Source of the DNA: Unio delphinus
Lineage: Eukaryota > Mollusca > Bivalvia > Unionida > Unionidae
Direction of reading: 5' to 3'
Assembly: GCA_029339505.1 (NCBI GenBank)
Contig: JAQISU010000193.1
Span: forward strand, 253,001 to 317,000
DNA: 64,000 nt
The notes under the pieces were generated by a model. That model was not told the origin of the DNA. It saw only the letters and a list, made by a program, of their open reading frames with translations, and did no database searches. Shown here piece by piece: positions 37,974 to 48,970 of the stretch (position 1 is the first letter of the stretch; each line of letters begins with the position of its first letter). The position numbers were made by a program, and so were the translations under genes.

Positions 37974-38325
37974 GTTGTTATTAATTACCGCCATCAATTT
38001 ACCTTTCATAGCCGATTTTACTAACCATGAAGCCAATTTTTTTTTGAAAGATTTATCAGTGATAGAATTCAACGCATGAATTAATTTTACATCTGCGAGA
38101 TGTCTGTGTTGCAGATTACTGCTTTTATAAGCGACATCATGAACATGACATGCTTTATCAATGGCGTTTATTGGATATTCACCCGGTCGAGGTTGGTTTT
38201 GATCATCGAGTCTGATATCGAGTCTAGTCCCGGGTCCACAGTAACTATATCCTGGAAGGTGTTTTTCTCCTGGATACTTCGCTCACGGTGCCCCTGGAAG
38301 TTTAGTTAACTTGGCTGCAATATCA
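37974..38325 (-). pseudogene. Parvovirus-type phospholipase A2 domain, one nonsense codon
   Basis: The minus-strand frame gives 'AAKLTKLPGAP', TGA (38285-38283) at a place where the family commonly has Trp, then 'AKYPGEKHLPGYSYCGPGTR', the YxGPGT calcium loop (38226-38249). Next come 'INAIDKACHVHDVAYKSS', with the DxAxxxHDxxY catalytic helix (His-Asp at about 38137-38142), and a basic C-terminus. Both signature motifs are in the right order and spacing for the PLA2 domain of parvovirus VP1 N-termini, where it releases particles from endosomes. Here the frame runs without a stop into the integrase gene. Overlap with the zinc ribbon at 38323 reflects a frameshift between the two. Confidence 0.8.
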
Positions 38326-38496
38326 CCTCCTCGATTTTTTTAATTTCTTTGATTTATCGAGGGAAACAAATCTAAATTTCTTTGTACTGCATTGTACACA
38401 CTTACCAGAAAGTGCTGATCGGTTATTTTTAGTTGTAGTCGTCGTTAAGTCGTTTGTGCCAGTACGTGTCTTACACTTCACACAATATAGATCCAT
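38323..38496 (-). CDS. Small zinc ribbon, probably N-terminal part of the PLA2 protein
   Basis: 57 residues starting 'MDLYCVKCKTRTGTND' and continuing 'LSGKCVQCSTKKFRF': two C-x2-C pairs about 28 residues apart, the layout of a compact zinc ribbon (DUF5679-like by my recollection). The ORF ends in a Lys-rich tail at 38323, just where the PLA2 frame opens; the A-run at about 38335-38340 is a likely frameshift site. Zinc ribbon and PLA2 were therefore probably one protein. Confidence 0.6.
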   Translation of the reverse strand: MDLYCVKCKTRTGTNDLTTTTTKNNRSALSGKCVQCSTKKFRFVSLDKSKKLKKSRR

Positions 38497-38572
38497 AATT
38501 TATATATAATAACATGAATGTAATTTTTATTATTCAGCTACCTGTCGACGGGAACCTATCAAACATCATGCG

Positions 38573-39148
38573 ATGTTCCCGAAATCAATTAGAATGATTA
38601 TAATCGGACCATCTGGAAGTGGCAAGACACAACTGTTACTTAATTTAATAACGAGATGGATGAAATGGGACAAGTTGTATCTAATACCTCCTAATGTAGA
38701 CCATCAGCGATGTTACAATGTATTAAAAGATTTTAACGACAGCGCGGTAGACAAATCCGGCGAGGGTATTATTGAATTTATAACTGATATCGAAGAAGCA
38801 CCGAGCATTGATGATATTGATGGAGATATTAACAATTTAGTCTTATATGACGATATCATGTTAGATAATCAAAAGAATCCCGCTAGGATATTTTCCAGAG
38901 GCAGGCATAAAAACACCGACGTGATATATGTCACTCAACGGTACACACAAATTCCGAAGGTAACCAGATATAACTGCAATTTGTTATGTGTGTTTAACTG
39001 AGGTGATACTAATACTCTTAGAAATATTTGGCAAACTTGGTGCTGCGGTGATACGGATTATAATCAATTTATTAATTTCTTTAGTCCCGCTCAGTCAATC
39101 CAACATGGATTCGTGACAATAAATTTAGCAGATCCTCGAACGCGTTAA
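38573..39148 (+). pseudogene. Polinton genome-packaging ATPase (FtsK/A32 type), one nonsense codon
   Basis: Starts 'MFPKSIRMIIIGPSGSGKTQ' with Walker A (GPSGSGKT). Walker B is 'NNLVLYDDIM', and the sensor-like segment 'GRHKNTDVIYVTQRY' follows, then 'PKVTRYNCNLLCVFN'. TGA at 38999-39001 interrupts, after which the frame continues to 39148 with 'GDTNTLRNIWQTW' and 'HGFVTINLADP'. The whole length (about 190 residues) fits the short Polinton ATPases that pump DNA into the capsid. It ends 14 bp before the right TIR. Confidence 0.9.
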
Positions 39149-39162
39149 AATCGTTTACTGAA

Positions 39163-39394
39163 TATCGTAAAAAACAATTGTTAACCATAGCAGCAGAGGG
39201 GGTGAATTCCAACAATCATGGCGTCTTTTTTGTGCCAAATGGACCTTACAAGGAAGTCTTAGTTTGACGAATCGACCCCGTTATTATATATTTACTAGGA
39301 AGCCTCAATTTGTCAAATAGACCTTTCTATAAAATATTAACGAGAAGGAAGTCTATCTAAAGCCTAAAAAGTTGTTCTGTTTATCCCCTCTGCT
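39163..39394 (-). repeat. Polinton right terminal inverted repeat
   Basis: Reverse complement of 23780-24010. It includes 'agcagcagagggggtgaatt' near its inner edge and 'cccctctgctgct' at its outer edge, so each TIR is bounded by its own short inverted repeat. Confidence 0.95.
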
Positions 39395-41513
39395 GCTAAG
39401 ATAAGTATATATTCAAAAGTAGATTTTTGTTACAAATTATAATTCTAAGAGCGATTGTCCTTCCTAATAAATATAATATTGATACGGAATAAATATGTTT
39501 TTAGTATACCCAAGTGATATGTACATTTGGTTTCATTTGTTCACCTGTTTGCTGGTTTTAAATTTTCATTTTGTTCCATTGCTTTTACATTTTCCATTAC
39601 ATTTTAATGTAATATTGTTTATTGGACTTGATGTTTTTAGAATTAAGTTCAGGTCTTTTTGCCTTGATCTTTTTAATTTTCATTGGTAAGCACAAAATAA
39701 TAGACACACAAAAATATACCTTGATTCAGAACGAGTGACAATTTTAGCGAACAACGTTTTAATTTTCTTTTCATATTTTGTCTCAAAATAACTTAAGTTA
39801 AGTTAAGGGCATATCTGGACTATATGATATTTGTCATGTAAAAGACTTCCATTTCTTAAAGGTTGACCCCCAATCGGGCATCTGTTTTGAGTCTTACTTA
39901 GGCGTATCAATTATGTATTGAAAAATAATTGTCAGTCTTGCCTTAACCCTTAAGACGTCCAGGCGTTTTATGTTGTGTCCAGTTTGGGCATTTTATTTTA
40001 TTTTCTTCAAATTATTTTGAATTTATGTGATTAATGTTTGCGGGAAATACTAGCGGGCTATCTTAATTCTTGGACAAAGACGTTTATCACAATTTATACA
40101 GAATTCGAAATCTGGAATAATATTTTCTGTAATTCAACAAGAGACGGTTGATACTGCAGCACTTTGTAGGTTACAACATACGTCGTCGTCCTCCTTTTCA
40201 ATTTCATCGGGATTCGAATTCACTTTCATTCAGGACTTTATATTACCGTGGCTTATACATTTTTATTGGATTCATTTTGTATTTATTAGTAAAACCTACT
40301 TTCTTTCTCTCCTTTCTCACTTAAGATCCCAGGGAGATAAATCATTTTTTTAAAATTTTACAAAGCTGCTTGTCTTAACTCTTTTCTGTTATGTTTGTAA
40401 GATCCTAGACTCGTAACACATAAAAACTGCTTCTAACGTCCTTTAGTTGGACTCGGGTTAAGTTAAACGATCTGCATAGATTGATGAGAGCGTTTCAACC
40501 TGCCCATCTAAATTGCTGGATATCAGAGGTATGGAAATGGTACGGATATCAGAGGTACGTTACCGCCTAGTGAATTCAACATCTAATGTATTGCACATCT
40601 GATATGATATTTGCATTATTTGATTCGAATAATAATTATAAATAAGAACAAATTTAAATCCAGAATTGCTATGTATATTTACTCATATAATTATAATGAT
40701 ACAGGCGCTTACGGCAGGGTGCATCCCATGTTACATGTATCCCTCAGGTTTCTATATATTGCCAAATGCCTTAGTTTCATTTTCCATTATCGATGTATGG
40801 TAAATTGGCCATGTTCGTGCAAGCATGACCTTTATCACAATGCCCTTTGGATACTCAATTGGAAATGTGACCAAAACATGTTCATAACAATACAAAACAA
40901 AACCAACAAACAGTTACTGAGGAACATTCGCACGATCGCAGCCATCAGTAAAGAGAAATATTGAGCAATAATGTCATTGATTTATATGGACCAATCCGAA
41001 CCATACAGTGATATCTTCACATGTTGTCATGTCAAAAATGCTAAACTGCTCATAAGATATGTAAATTGTGCATACTATGAGATAAACATTATGTACCTGG
41101 TTAAATATTAGTGGATATAAATTGGGCAGTCTAATACAATCAACAGCTCACCAACCTAAAATCCTAAAAATTCTTATTAACCCTGGGTCTCAATTAACAT
41201 GCTTTAAAGACTCGTATTAGTGTACTTATCGATTGAGAAGCTCTTTAAGGTATGTCTGCACTTGTTAAGATCAGGAACTATTTAATTTCAATGTGCATTA
41301 AATCAATAAGCCGAGCATTTTTAAATGTTTCCCACTCGAAACACTATTTGTCAGAGTGATTACAAAACTGGCATAATTATTTTCAACAAACTTAGATTGA
41401 CAACACTCGTCATACAAAATGTATAAAGAGGTAAAGGAGTCTTTTCATGCTAGACACCTATCCAAACGTTATTCACATGCAAATGAATGTACTAAACTGG
41501 TACATTTACTCAC
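39395..41513. other. Intron of gene C right of the Polinton; no gene seen
   Basis: AT-rich. A 117-residue ORF at 40611-40964 shows no domain and is probably chance. Confidence 0.5.
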
Positions 41514-41582
41514 CAGCAGTGGTAAGCAACCAAACTCATAGGATTCGCCCCCTCCGGTATTTATCGTTGTCACACGACAAAC
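41514..41582 (-). CDS. Ly6-like gene C, middle exon
   Basis: 69 bp phase 0-0 exon: acceptor 'gatttgttacag|GTTTGT', donor 'CTGCTG|GTGAGT'. It encodes 'VCRVTTINTGGG' and 'YEFGCLPLL', the Ly6 middle strands with two cysteines. The gene B equivalent (47469-47540) has the same phase and the same two cysteine positions. Confidence 0.7.
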
Positions 41583-42237
41583 CTGTAACAAATCAAAACT
41601 GATGTTACATAGTATGATAACATTTCAGAATTTTAAACAACAAACCCGAACTAATTGGTATTTATTTAATTTTAGTATAACAATAAGTAGCAGAATAAGT
41701 AGATAAAAAGCAAAAAAAACAAGTTAATTTCAGTTAACCGTAAGACATTTCTCTTGGATAAAGAATTGAAAGTTTATATACACTAAGAAGAAGAAAAAAA
41801 CAATAAACCATAACAATATGCAATGTAAAATGTTAAGACTGATGTACCGATATATTAGTTTTCATTGGACAACATTCATAATGATTTACATTATAACAAA
41901 ACAATAATGCAGAAACAGTCCCCAATCAATGCCCCGAATCACGAAATCCCGTTACATTTTGATTTGCATACCTTTTGTATCTCCCATATCTTTACAACTG
42001 TATCAAATTTAACTATGTTTATTCAAAAAATCAATCCAGCCAACGAGAAACATTATGTCGTGTAAGTAAATTAGGGTGTAAAAATATGATAAATAAAACA
42101 AAACGTCACCTCAGGTGGAAGCATTACTATCATTTAAACAAGACAAATATGTTTGATTCCTGATTATTGATTTCGGTATCTAATGCTAGTTATGTACGTA
42201 CTGTTTATTATTATCACTTACTTTCATCGATGATTAA

Positions 42238-42445
42238 AAACCTATTGAACTCAAAATTTAATTTTAAAAAATGAGCACATATCGCACAAACGTTTTAATT
42301 TTTAAAAAGAAGACTCTATCGCATACAAAATTAATTTTTTTAAAATGAACAAAAATCGCAGACAAAATTTAAATTTGGAAAATAAACACCTATCGCACTA
42401 AAATATAACTTTTGTATATAAACACCTATTGCAACATAATTTAAT
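42238..42445. repeat. AT-rich tandem repeat, about 50 bp unit
   Basis: Four imperfect units sharing '(c/t)atcgca...aaa.ttaa.ttt.aaaa...aacacctat'. No coding sense. Confidence 0.65.
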
Positions 42446-42797
42446 GTTAATGAATATTTCAATGTGTAGGTAATTGTATAATTGTATATCAGACGATCCC
42501 ATTCTAGGAGGATTATTTATGTGTAATGGTTCTACTTTAGCATTGTAGACAACACTCATCCGTAGGTAAGTTGAGTGCATCTGCGACATGATGGATCTAT
42601 ACAACATGTTTATAATTGCCTTAGCTCCCTATTTAGGCTTCGTTTTCCATGTATTTATCAATTTTAATACAGAAGGTTGCATCCTCTTGTTATTCTTTGC
42701 TCATTCAAGTAATATTTCAACAATCAACGAATTAATGTGCTAGTCTAGAATGCTGACTGAGAATGACGATGTCTGACTCTTGATCTGATATAGTTAC

Positions 42798-42910
42798 CTC
42801 ATCGTCACCACAGAATTTGATTTTTCGGCACATATGTACATCAGTGACAACAGCTTGCCTTGCGTCGTCATCATCACTACAATGATAGCACTGGTTCGTA
42901 TGACTGGTTT
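42798..42910 (-). CDS. Ly6-like gene C, first domain exon
   Basis: Acceptor 'cttcttatgtcatattacag|AAACCA' and donor 'GATGAG|GTAACT' bound a phase 1-to-0 exon of 113 bp. It encodes 'THTNQCYHCSDDDDARQ', 'HMCRKIKFCGDDE': C-x2-C followed by two more cysteines, the start of a Ly6 domain. It joins in frame to 41514-41582 and has the same phase borders as gene B exon 3. Its incoming phase also fits gene B exon 2 (50448-50489), so the signal peptide could be shared by alternative splicing. Confidence 0.7.
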
Positions 42911-43297
42911 CTGTAATATGACATAAGAAGTTACATAACAAATGTGGTCCCACATCACATTTTGCGTAAAAAGGACACACGTTGAATAAAAAAAATATCA
43001 CTTTATCACGCAAAATGTTATTATGTTAGTACCGATGAAATCGAAAGTTAAAGGTCACTGACCATACTCTGAGATTTATATGTATATATCATATTTGCAT
43101 TACGTGAATAAAAGTAGTCATACTCGCGTAAAGATGATATAATAATTTAATTACTCGAAAATTAAGTATAGAACGCTGTTATCTCCCCTTATATAAGATT
43201 TCCCACCTTTAGCGGACGCCAACAGGAATGACGTACATTTATCTCCAGGAGAGAAAGTTTACGCTTCTTGTTGATAAATTATTACCTGTGTTAGACA

Positions 43298-43343
43298 TTA
43301 TTATTATTATTGTTTTTATTATTATTATTATTATTGTTATTAA

Positions 43344-43434
<91 letters not shown>

Positions 43435-43435
43435 T
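43298..43435. repeat. (ATT)n microsatellite
   Basis: About 138 bp of ATT with a few GTT and AAT interruptions. Confidence 0.97.
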
Positions 43436-43859
43436 ATCAAGATATAATTTTCAGACATATATGAAACATGATAACATTTTCGAAGGGTTTATTAAATCCA
43501 GTGTGTTTGATTTCATATTATTAGGTTGGATTATTTATAATAAAACGTACAAGTTAATTTTGAGCGCCTTTTACACTCACAAAACCCCTTGTTTTACCAA
43601 AAAAAATCGCCGTGCATAAATAGTATTACCTATGTAGCATGACCTTTTTGGAATGATAGACGTATATTGATACAGCATAAATGTATGCTATCAGGAAAGA
43701 AACGTATATAATGAGTTAACGTGTCAACGACATTGAATTTTGTCCTGTTTCGATTGCAGGGACAAACTTAGAGACCTAATCATGTTTTGTATCTTATATG
43801 TTCTCAGCATGTCTTTATGTTTTCCTATTTCATTGTTTTTGTCATTTGATTTTCTTTAG

Positions 43860-43860
<1 letters not shown>

Positions 43861-43922
<62 letters not shown>

Positions 43923-43940
43923 TTTTTTTTTTTTTTTTTT
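43861..43940. repeat. (ATT)n followed by T20
   Basis: About 60 bp of ATT then a T-run. Confidence 0.97.
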
Positions 43941-46323
43941 GTTATTATTATTATATTATAATTTGTGCCTCATTAGTATATTTGGGTCTAGTACGCGTGA
44001 ACATGGTGTTATTATATATTAATAAATAACGTGATCTTTTTTTACATCGGTAATTTAGTAGTGAAATATATTTTAAACTTCTCTTTTAAATTGAATTAGT
44101 GTGTTATTATTTAGAAATAATAAAATTACGGACACTGACAAAAAAGAAATAAACTAAATGATGTAGTACCACTGCTCTTTCAGAAACCGTCCGAATTCTG
44201 CGCATTAGCCATTATGATTAATTGGATAGCAACCGCATTTCTTGAGTAGGCATCAATAATGGTGTTCATTTTATTGAGTTCAAATATCATTTTTTAATTA
44301 TAGCAAATCTCAATGAAAAATCAATGTCATAACGTCATCACAGTATGACTTAGGTTATTATGTTGGAACCATTTTATATCTAAATCTGCAGACATCCCAT
44401 CATTCTTACACAATCTTTGATTCCGAATAAAATGCAACCAATGATTTGAATAGCAGTGCGAAAGGGACAGATAACACTCATTTTTCATTAAGTACAGAAT
44501 GGGAGTTGATTAAATGAAAAAAGTTAAAATAATTGCAAATAGTATAGATTTAATAAGTTACTAAGTTGAAGAAAAACAATAATAAATACAGCCTTGACAA
44601 TCATGTGGCGAAATCTCAGAATTATTATATATTATCCTTTTGTTTACTTAAGGAATGCGGCAATAATTGACGCGTGACCACGTGCAGTCTTAACCATAAC
44701 CATTACTTATAAATGTACGTCATATCCGTCTTTGCCACGCGGAAATTACCTATTGTGGCCGGAGATTGCCGAGTAATTTTTTTCATTTGAAAAACGAAAT
44801 TTTTAGTCTATTTAAACATTTGAATGGTGTACATCTATGATAAATGCATTGATGTTATGACTATAATGATATTGGACTTTTGTACAATATAGGTGGCCGG
44901 TGACCTTTACCTTGAGTTTGCTTTCCTGGTTATTGTAAAAATAATAACGATTAAAACTGAAGACATTTCCCAAAATCACCAATGACCTAACGTTAAAGCT
45001 ACTTCTGCTTACTAAACAGCAAAGGGTAAGAAGAGATGAGTTAACATATTAACACACGAGAATAAGTTAAATCGTCTCTATTATCACAGTTTACAGTTTG
45101 ATAGAATTACATAATAAGTATGTTTGAAGTTTACCTAGATTAAGATATGTGTTTGTGAAAAATGATACATTACGTATCATTTTGTTTTCGTTGGATTAAT
45201 GATGCCATATAAATTTGTTATAAACTGAAATCAATCATATTTCGATATACACAATGTTGGCGTTTTTAGCCTGGTCCAATATTTTCATTAATAAGCCATC
45301 AACATTGTCGCTGTTACAAGATGCAATCGAATGAGCAATCACAAATGAGAAAATGATGGATAAAGACATTACTGTCTCAGATCCAACGTAAAAAAGACCT
45401 TACATGTTCTAAAATTACCCAATTATGTACCGTAATATAGTGAAAACATTTTTTAAATAATTTTTTTAAACATGGGTGACAGGTATAATTGCCAGTAATG
45501 AAGTGTTTCGCCCATTACAATGATTTAAGAAGCAGATGTATTATTACATCCAGCATGATGGCAGTGGTTTACCACTTGTGCACTTTTATTTTATGTGCGC
45601 ATGCGCGCAGAAGATATCAATAATAACATAATTATCCTTCTAAATTCAGGTTAAATCTTTGCAGAGAAGTATATGTATATTGCTGGATTTGAACTTTGTT
45701 CGCATGCATTTGATGCAGCAATAATTGACAGGGGACCACGTGCAGTCTTAACCATAACCTTATCAATAAGTATTGATGGACAGTGTGAAACTTATGTATT
45801 GTATATCACTTCAGGTAATTATTAGTATTTCTTGTGACCTAATCCATTCATACACGGTCAAGCATGAACAGGATTATTTTATTTTGTTTAAATCGGGAAA
45901 GCCTTGTGGGTTAGAACAGTCAAGCATGGAATGAATGTACTAACTTTGAATAAACAAATGTCCTCTTGGCACATGTGCTATGGTACACGTAAAATTTATC
46001 AAGGTGCCATATACTTTAGTGAAACTATTCCCATTGGAATGAAGATATATTTCACATTGCAAAATGACGCATTACCTATGACTGTATTTGTATTAGGATA
46101 CTGGTGCCATACACATTTGTTGTAAACCAAAGTCAATCGTATTTCTACATACACAATGCAGGCAATAATTGCCTGGAACAATATTTGTATTGATGAACTA
46201 TCATCACAATCATGTTATAAGATGCAATTAAATTAAGAATCATAAAGGAGGAAACAATTTTAAACACGTTTTGGTCTCAGATCCAACGTAAAAGTAGGCC
46301 TTATTTGTTGCAAAATTACCTAA

Positions 46324-46614
46324 TTAATATAGGGAGGAAATTTGCTTGAAATGTTGCAACAATGGGTGAAAGCCACGATTGCCAACAATGAAGTGTTTCA
46401 TCCACATTGAAATAATCCATATGACAGCACTTAGCAGACACATGATTCTTAATGATGCAATTAAAAACGTAAACATACTTGTTTTGAGCCCACAAATATT
46501 AGTGTTGCATTCAGTTGTGCTCGAAGTTTTGGGTACATTACAGCAATGGGAACATGTAATCCGACCGTCAGTAGCTGCTCTTTTTCCGGCGTGGGGGTCT
46601 GTTGCCTTGCAGGC
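46324..46614 (-). CDS. Ly6-like gene B, terminal exon (stop codon lost relative to gene A)
   Basis: Phase 0 exon of 96 codons plus TAA at 46326-46324. The first 64 residues match gene A: 'CSHCC', 'ECNTNICG', then the hydrophobic 'FTFLIASLRIMCLL'. Where gene A has TAG, gene B has TGG, so translation continues for about 30 residues ('WIISMWMKHFIVGNRGF...'). A GPI signal must lie at the very C-terminus, so gene B may instead have a transmembrane helix with a short tail. One codon is deleted relative to gene A without breaking the frame. Confidence 0.75.
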   Translation of the reverse strand, partial: ACKATDPHAGKRAATDGRITCSHCCNVPKTSSTTECNTNICGLKTSMFTFLIASLRIMCLLSAVIWIISMWMKHFIVGNRGFHPLLQHFKQISSLY

Positions 46615-47138
46615 CTTTAAAAAAAATAAAAACGCAGTTTTTTATTATATAAAAAAAAACATTATTTGTTTATTAATTAAACATTTGGCGTACATGAGAC
46701 GTTAATGAAGAAACATGACCTTACTTTTAAAATATATTGATGGTTCAAGCCACCATTTTGTGAATTCAACAATAAAACCAATAAAAGCAGTCATTTACAT
46801 AGATATTACAAACATGATAGAATGAAAGACTAGTCTGAAAAAACTTACGGAACCATTCCTATAAAGTACACCCCATTACGCAAATCTCTGTTTGGTAAAA
46901 TTGTTGCATATCCCGTAAAATGTATTTGAAATTATAAATATAATAATAGTCTGAAAATAGATACGAATATAACAAATCTAGTATTATTACAGTGTAGATC
47001 ATGTATTTGGTTGTTAGGTCGCGTAAAGATTTCAGCCTAATAATTCCGTACTTGATCCGATGCTTCACATCTCATAAATATAGATGTATTCTAATATTGA
47101 CAACTGGACGTCATATAGCAATAAAGGTAGCGGTGGTG

Positions 47139-47140
<2 letters not shown>

Positions 47141-47234
<94 letters not shown>

Positions 47235-47273
47235 GGGTCATGAATGATAGTTTACTTTGAGAAGTAACGTTAG

Positions 47274-47345
<72 letters not shown>
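47141..47345. repeat. Two (GA)n blocks in a local tandem duplication
   Basis: GA runs at 47141-47231 and 47277-47345, each followed by 'agaggggtcatgaatgatagtttactttgagaagtaacgtt'. Confidence 0.95.
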
Positions 47346-47347
<2 letters not shown>

Positions 47348-47468
47348 AGAGGGGTCATGAATGATAGTTTACTTTGAGAAGTAACGTTTGAACGTCTGTA
47401 ATTGCTTTAAACGACAAATCGTTTATTTTTCTCGATTACCTATAGAACATCAAATTCAAATTTCTCAC

Positions 47469-47540
47469 CGTTATCGATCTGCAGCCAGCATTGTAAATAA
47501 TCTGTAATGATGGTGTGATTACTTCTTCTGTATAGCATTC
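47469..47540 (-). CDS. Ly6-like gene B, exon 4
   Basis: 72 bp phase 0-0 exon with acceptor 'tcttatttatctccag|GAATGC' and donor 'ATAACG|GTGAGA'. It encodes 'ECYTEEVITPSLQIIYNAGC' plus 'RSIT', with two cysteines in the positions of exon 41514-41582 of gene C. It joins in frame to the exons on both sides. Confidence 0.8.
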
Positions 47541-48222
47541 CTGGAGATAAATAAGAGCATTGTAACTCGGATTGGAAAAGCTTATGCTACTTATGGTTGT
47601 GCAACATTCCTTGTTTTTCTTTCCATATAACTCCATCGTTACATTGGTCACTCGAAAATTGTAATGCTTTGAGTGCTTGTATACACAATCACATTTATAG
47701 ACATGTTTCTAAATAAGTATTTTTAAAGTATATGTTTTATTATGTGTATTGGTCGGTCTTAATCCAGTATGTATCGTTGCATATATGTATGGTTGCGTAT
47801 AAGTATGCTGACACACGTTGGATATCACTTAATAGCTGAGAGGTCAAAGCAGAGATCAGAAGAATTCATCTTCATCAGCTATATATTACACATAAATTAA
47901 AAGTAACATGACATTTAAAATGTTGGCATAAAGCAAATTGATATACCAACACTACTGATGTATCAAATTGAAATTGCTCTTAGAGCAATAATACGAATAT
48001 ATAAACTTTCTTTCAAATGCAGGTCTATAGACCAATCATGAAAGTAGTCATAAAAGTTATTAATAGTCCCTGTATACTAAATTAAATTTAAATATTGCAC
48101 AATTTCAACCGAATTGCTTCACATTTCCAGTCCCGTCTCCCCTTTCTTGTGCAAGGGACGAAATAAGCTCAAAATTTTAATGAGAGAAAATGTAAATGAT
48201 AGAAATTCTTTTAATCTTTCAA

Positions 48223-48225
<3 letters not shown>

Positions 48226-48297
<72 letters not shown>
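48226..48297. repeat. (TA)n microsatellite
   Basis: TA run with one TGTA interruption. Confidence 0.97.
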
Positions 48298-48420
48298 TCA
48301 ACAATACCTTTAACGTGTATGTTTAAGTTAATCGTTACAAATTATACTTATATTAGCTTCGTTCATCCGATTAAGAGTTTGAATATTTCTATCAAATCCT
48401 ACAATTATGTAACCCAATAC

Positions 48421-48521
48421 CTCATTTCTCGAACAGGGTTGCGACTCTTTGCAATCGTCAAGATATAGAGCATTCCTGCAAACGCGACACTCCAGCAGCC
48501 CATGTGATGTTGGGGTTAAAG
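48421..48521 (-). CDS. Ly6-like gene B, exon 3 (first domain exon)
   Basis: 101 bp phase 1-to-0 exon. Acceptor is 'aattttttttttag|CTTTAA', donor 'AATGAG|GTATTG' (weak but kept in gene A). It encodes 'LTPTSHGLLECRVCRNALYL', then 'DDCKESQPCSRNE': the Ly6 start C-x2-C and the next two cysteines. Joined to exon 2 it places the mature N-terminus just before the domain. Confidence 0.8.
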
Positions 48522-48576
48522 CTAAAAAAAAAATTATATATATGTGTTTTCATGCGTGCGTACGTGCGTGCGCGTG

Positions 48577-48675
48577 TATGCATGTATGTATGTATGTATG
48601 TATGTATGTATGTATGTATGTATGTATGTATGTATGTATGTATGTATGTATGTATGTTTGTATGTATGTATGTAT
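48577..48675. repeat. (TATG)n microsatellite
   Basis: About 100 bp of TATG directly upstream (minus sense) of gene B exon 3; in copy 1 this run and the acceptor are deleted. Confidence 0.97.
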
Positions 48676-48920
48676 CGATTGTCTCTATGATAAGCATGTA
48701 ATTCATCTTTTTTTTTACGTTTTTCAATTATGATATAAATAAAAGACAAGTAGTGTACTAATTTTAAAGGAATCTATAAATCGTTTCTAAATTTGTTTCC
48801 GTTTAATTAAATTTTGATTGCTAAAATTACGATTCTCTCAAATGGTTTTCTTATTGAAGTAAAGACCACAAAAATGTAAATGATAGAAATCAAAAGTTTT
48901 AGTTCTTCCTTTAATCTTTC

Positions 48921-48925
<5 letters not shown>

Positions 48926-48966
<41 letters not shown>
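48926..48966. repeat. A-run and (TA)n microsatellite
   Basis: A13 followed by a TA run. Confidence 0.9.

Positions 48967-48970
<4 letters not shown>

Larger units (their letters stand above)
23780..39394. mobile_element. Polinton/Maverick element, about 15.6 kb, degenerate
   Basis: Both ends carry inverted repeats of 231-232 bp starting AGCA(A/G)AGGGG; Polintons characteristically begin with AG. Inside are the diagnostic genes: retroviral-type integrase, protein-primed family B polymerase remnant, FtsK/A32-type packaging ATPase, adenovirus-type cysteine protease, double jelly-roll major capsid protein and several small virion ORFs. It also carries an SF1 helicase, a phospholipase A2 domain, a zinc ribbon and an HNH nuclease. 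The gene block fills the element to within about 25 bp of the left TIR and 15 bp of the right. I see no clear 6 bp target duplication (left flank tatatc, right flank gctaag). Nonsense codons or frameshifts affect most large genes, so it is a fossil copy. Confidence 0.93.

Noticed and set aside
40611..40964. 117-residue plus-strand ORF
   Set aside because: AT-rich composition, no domain and no neighbours; likely chance.
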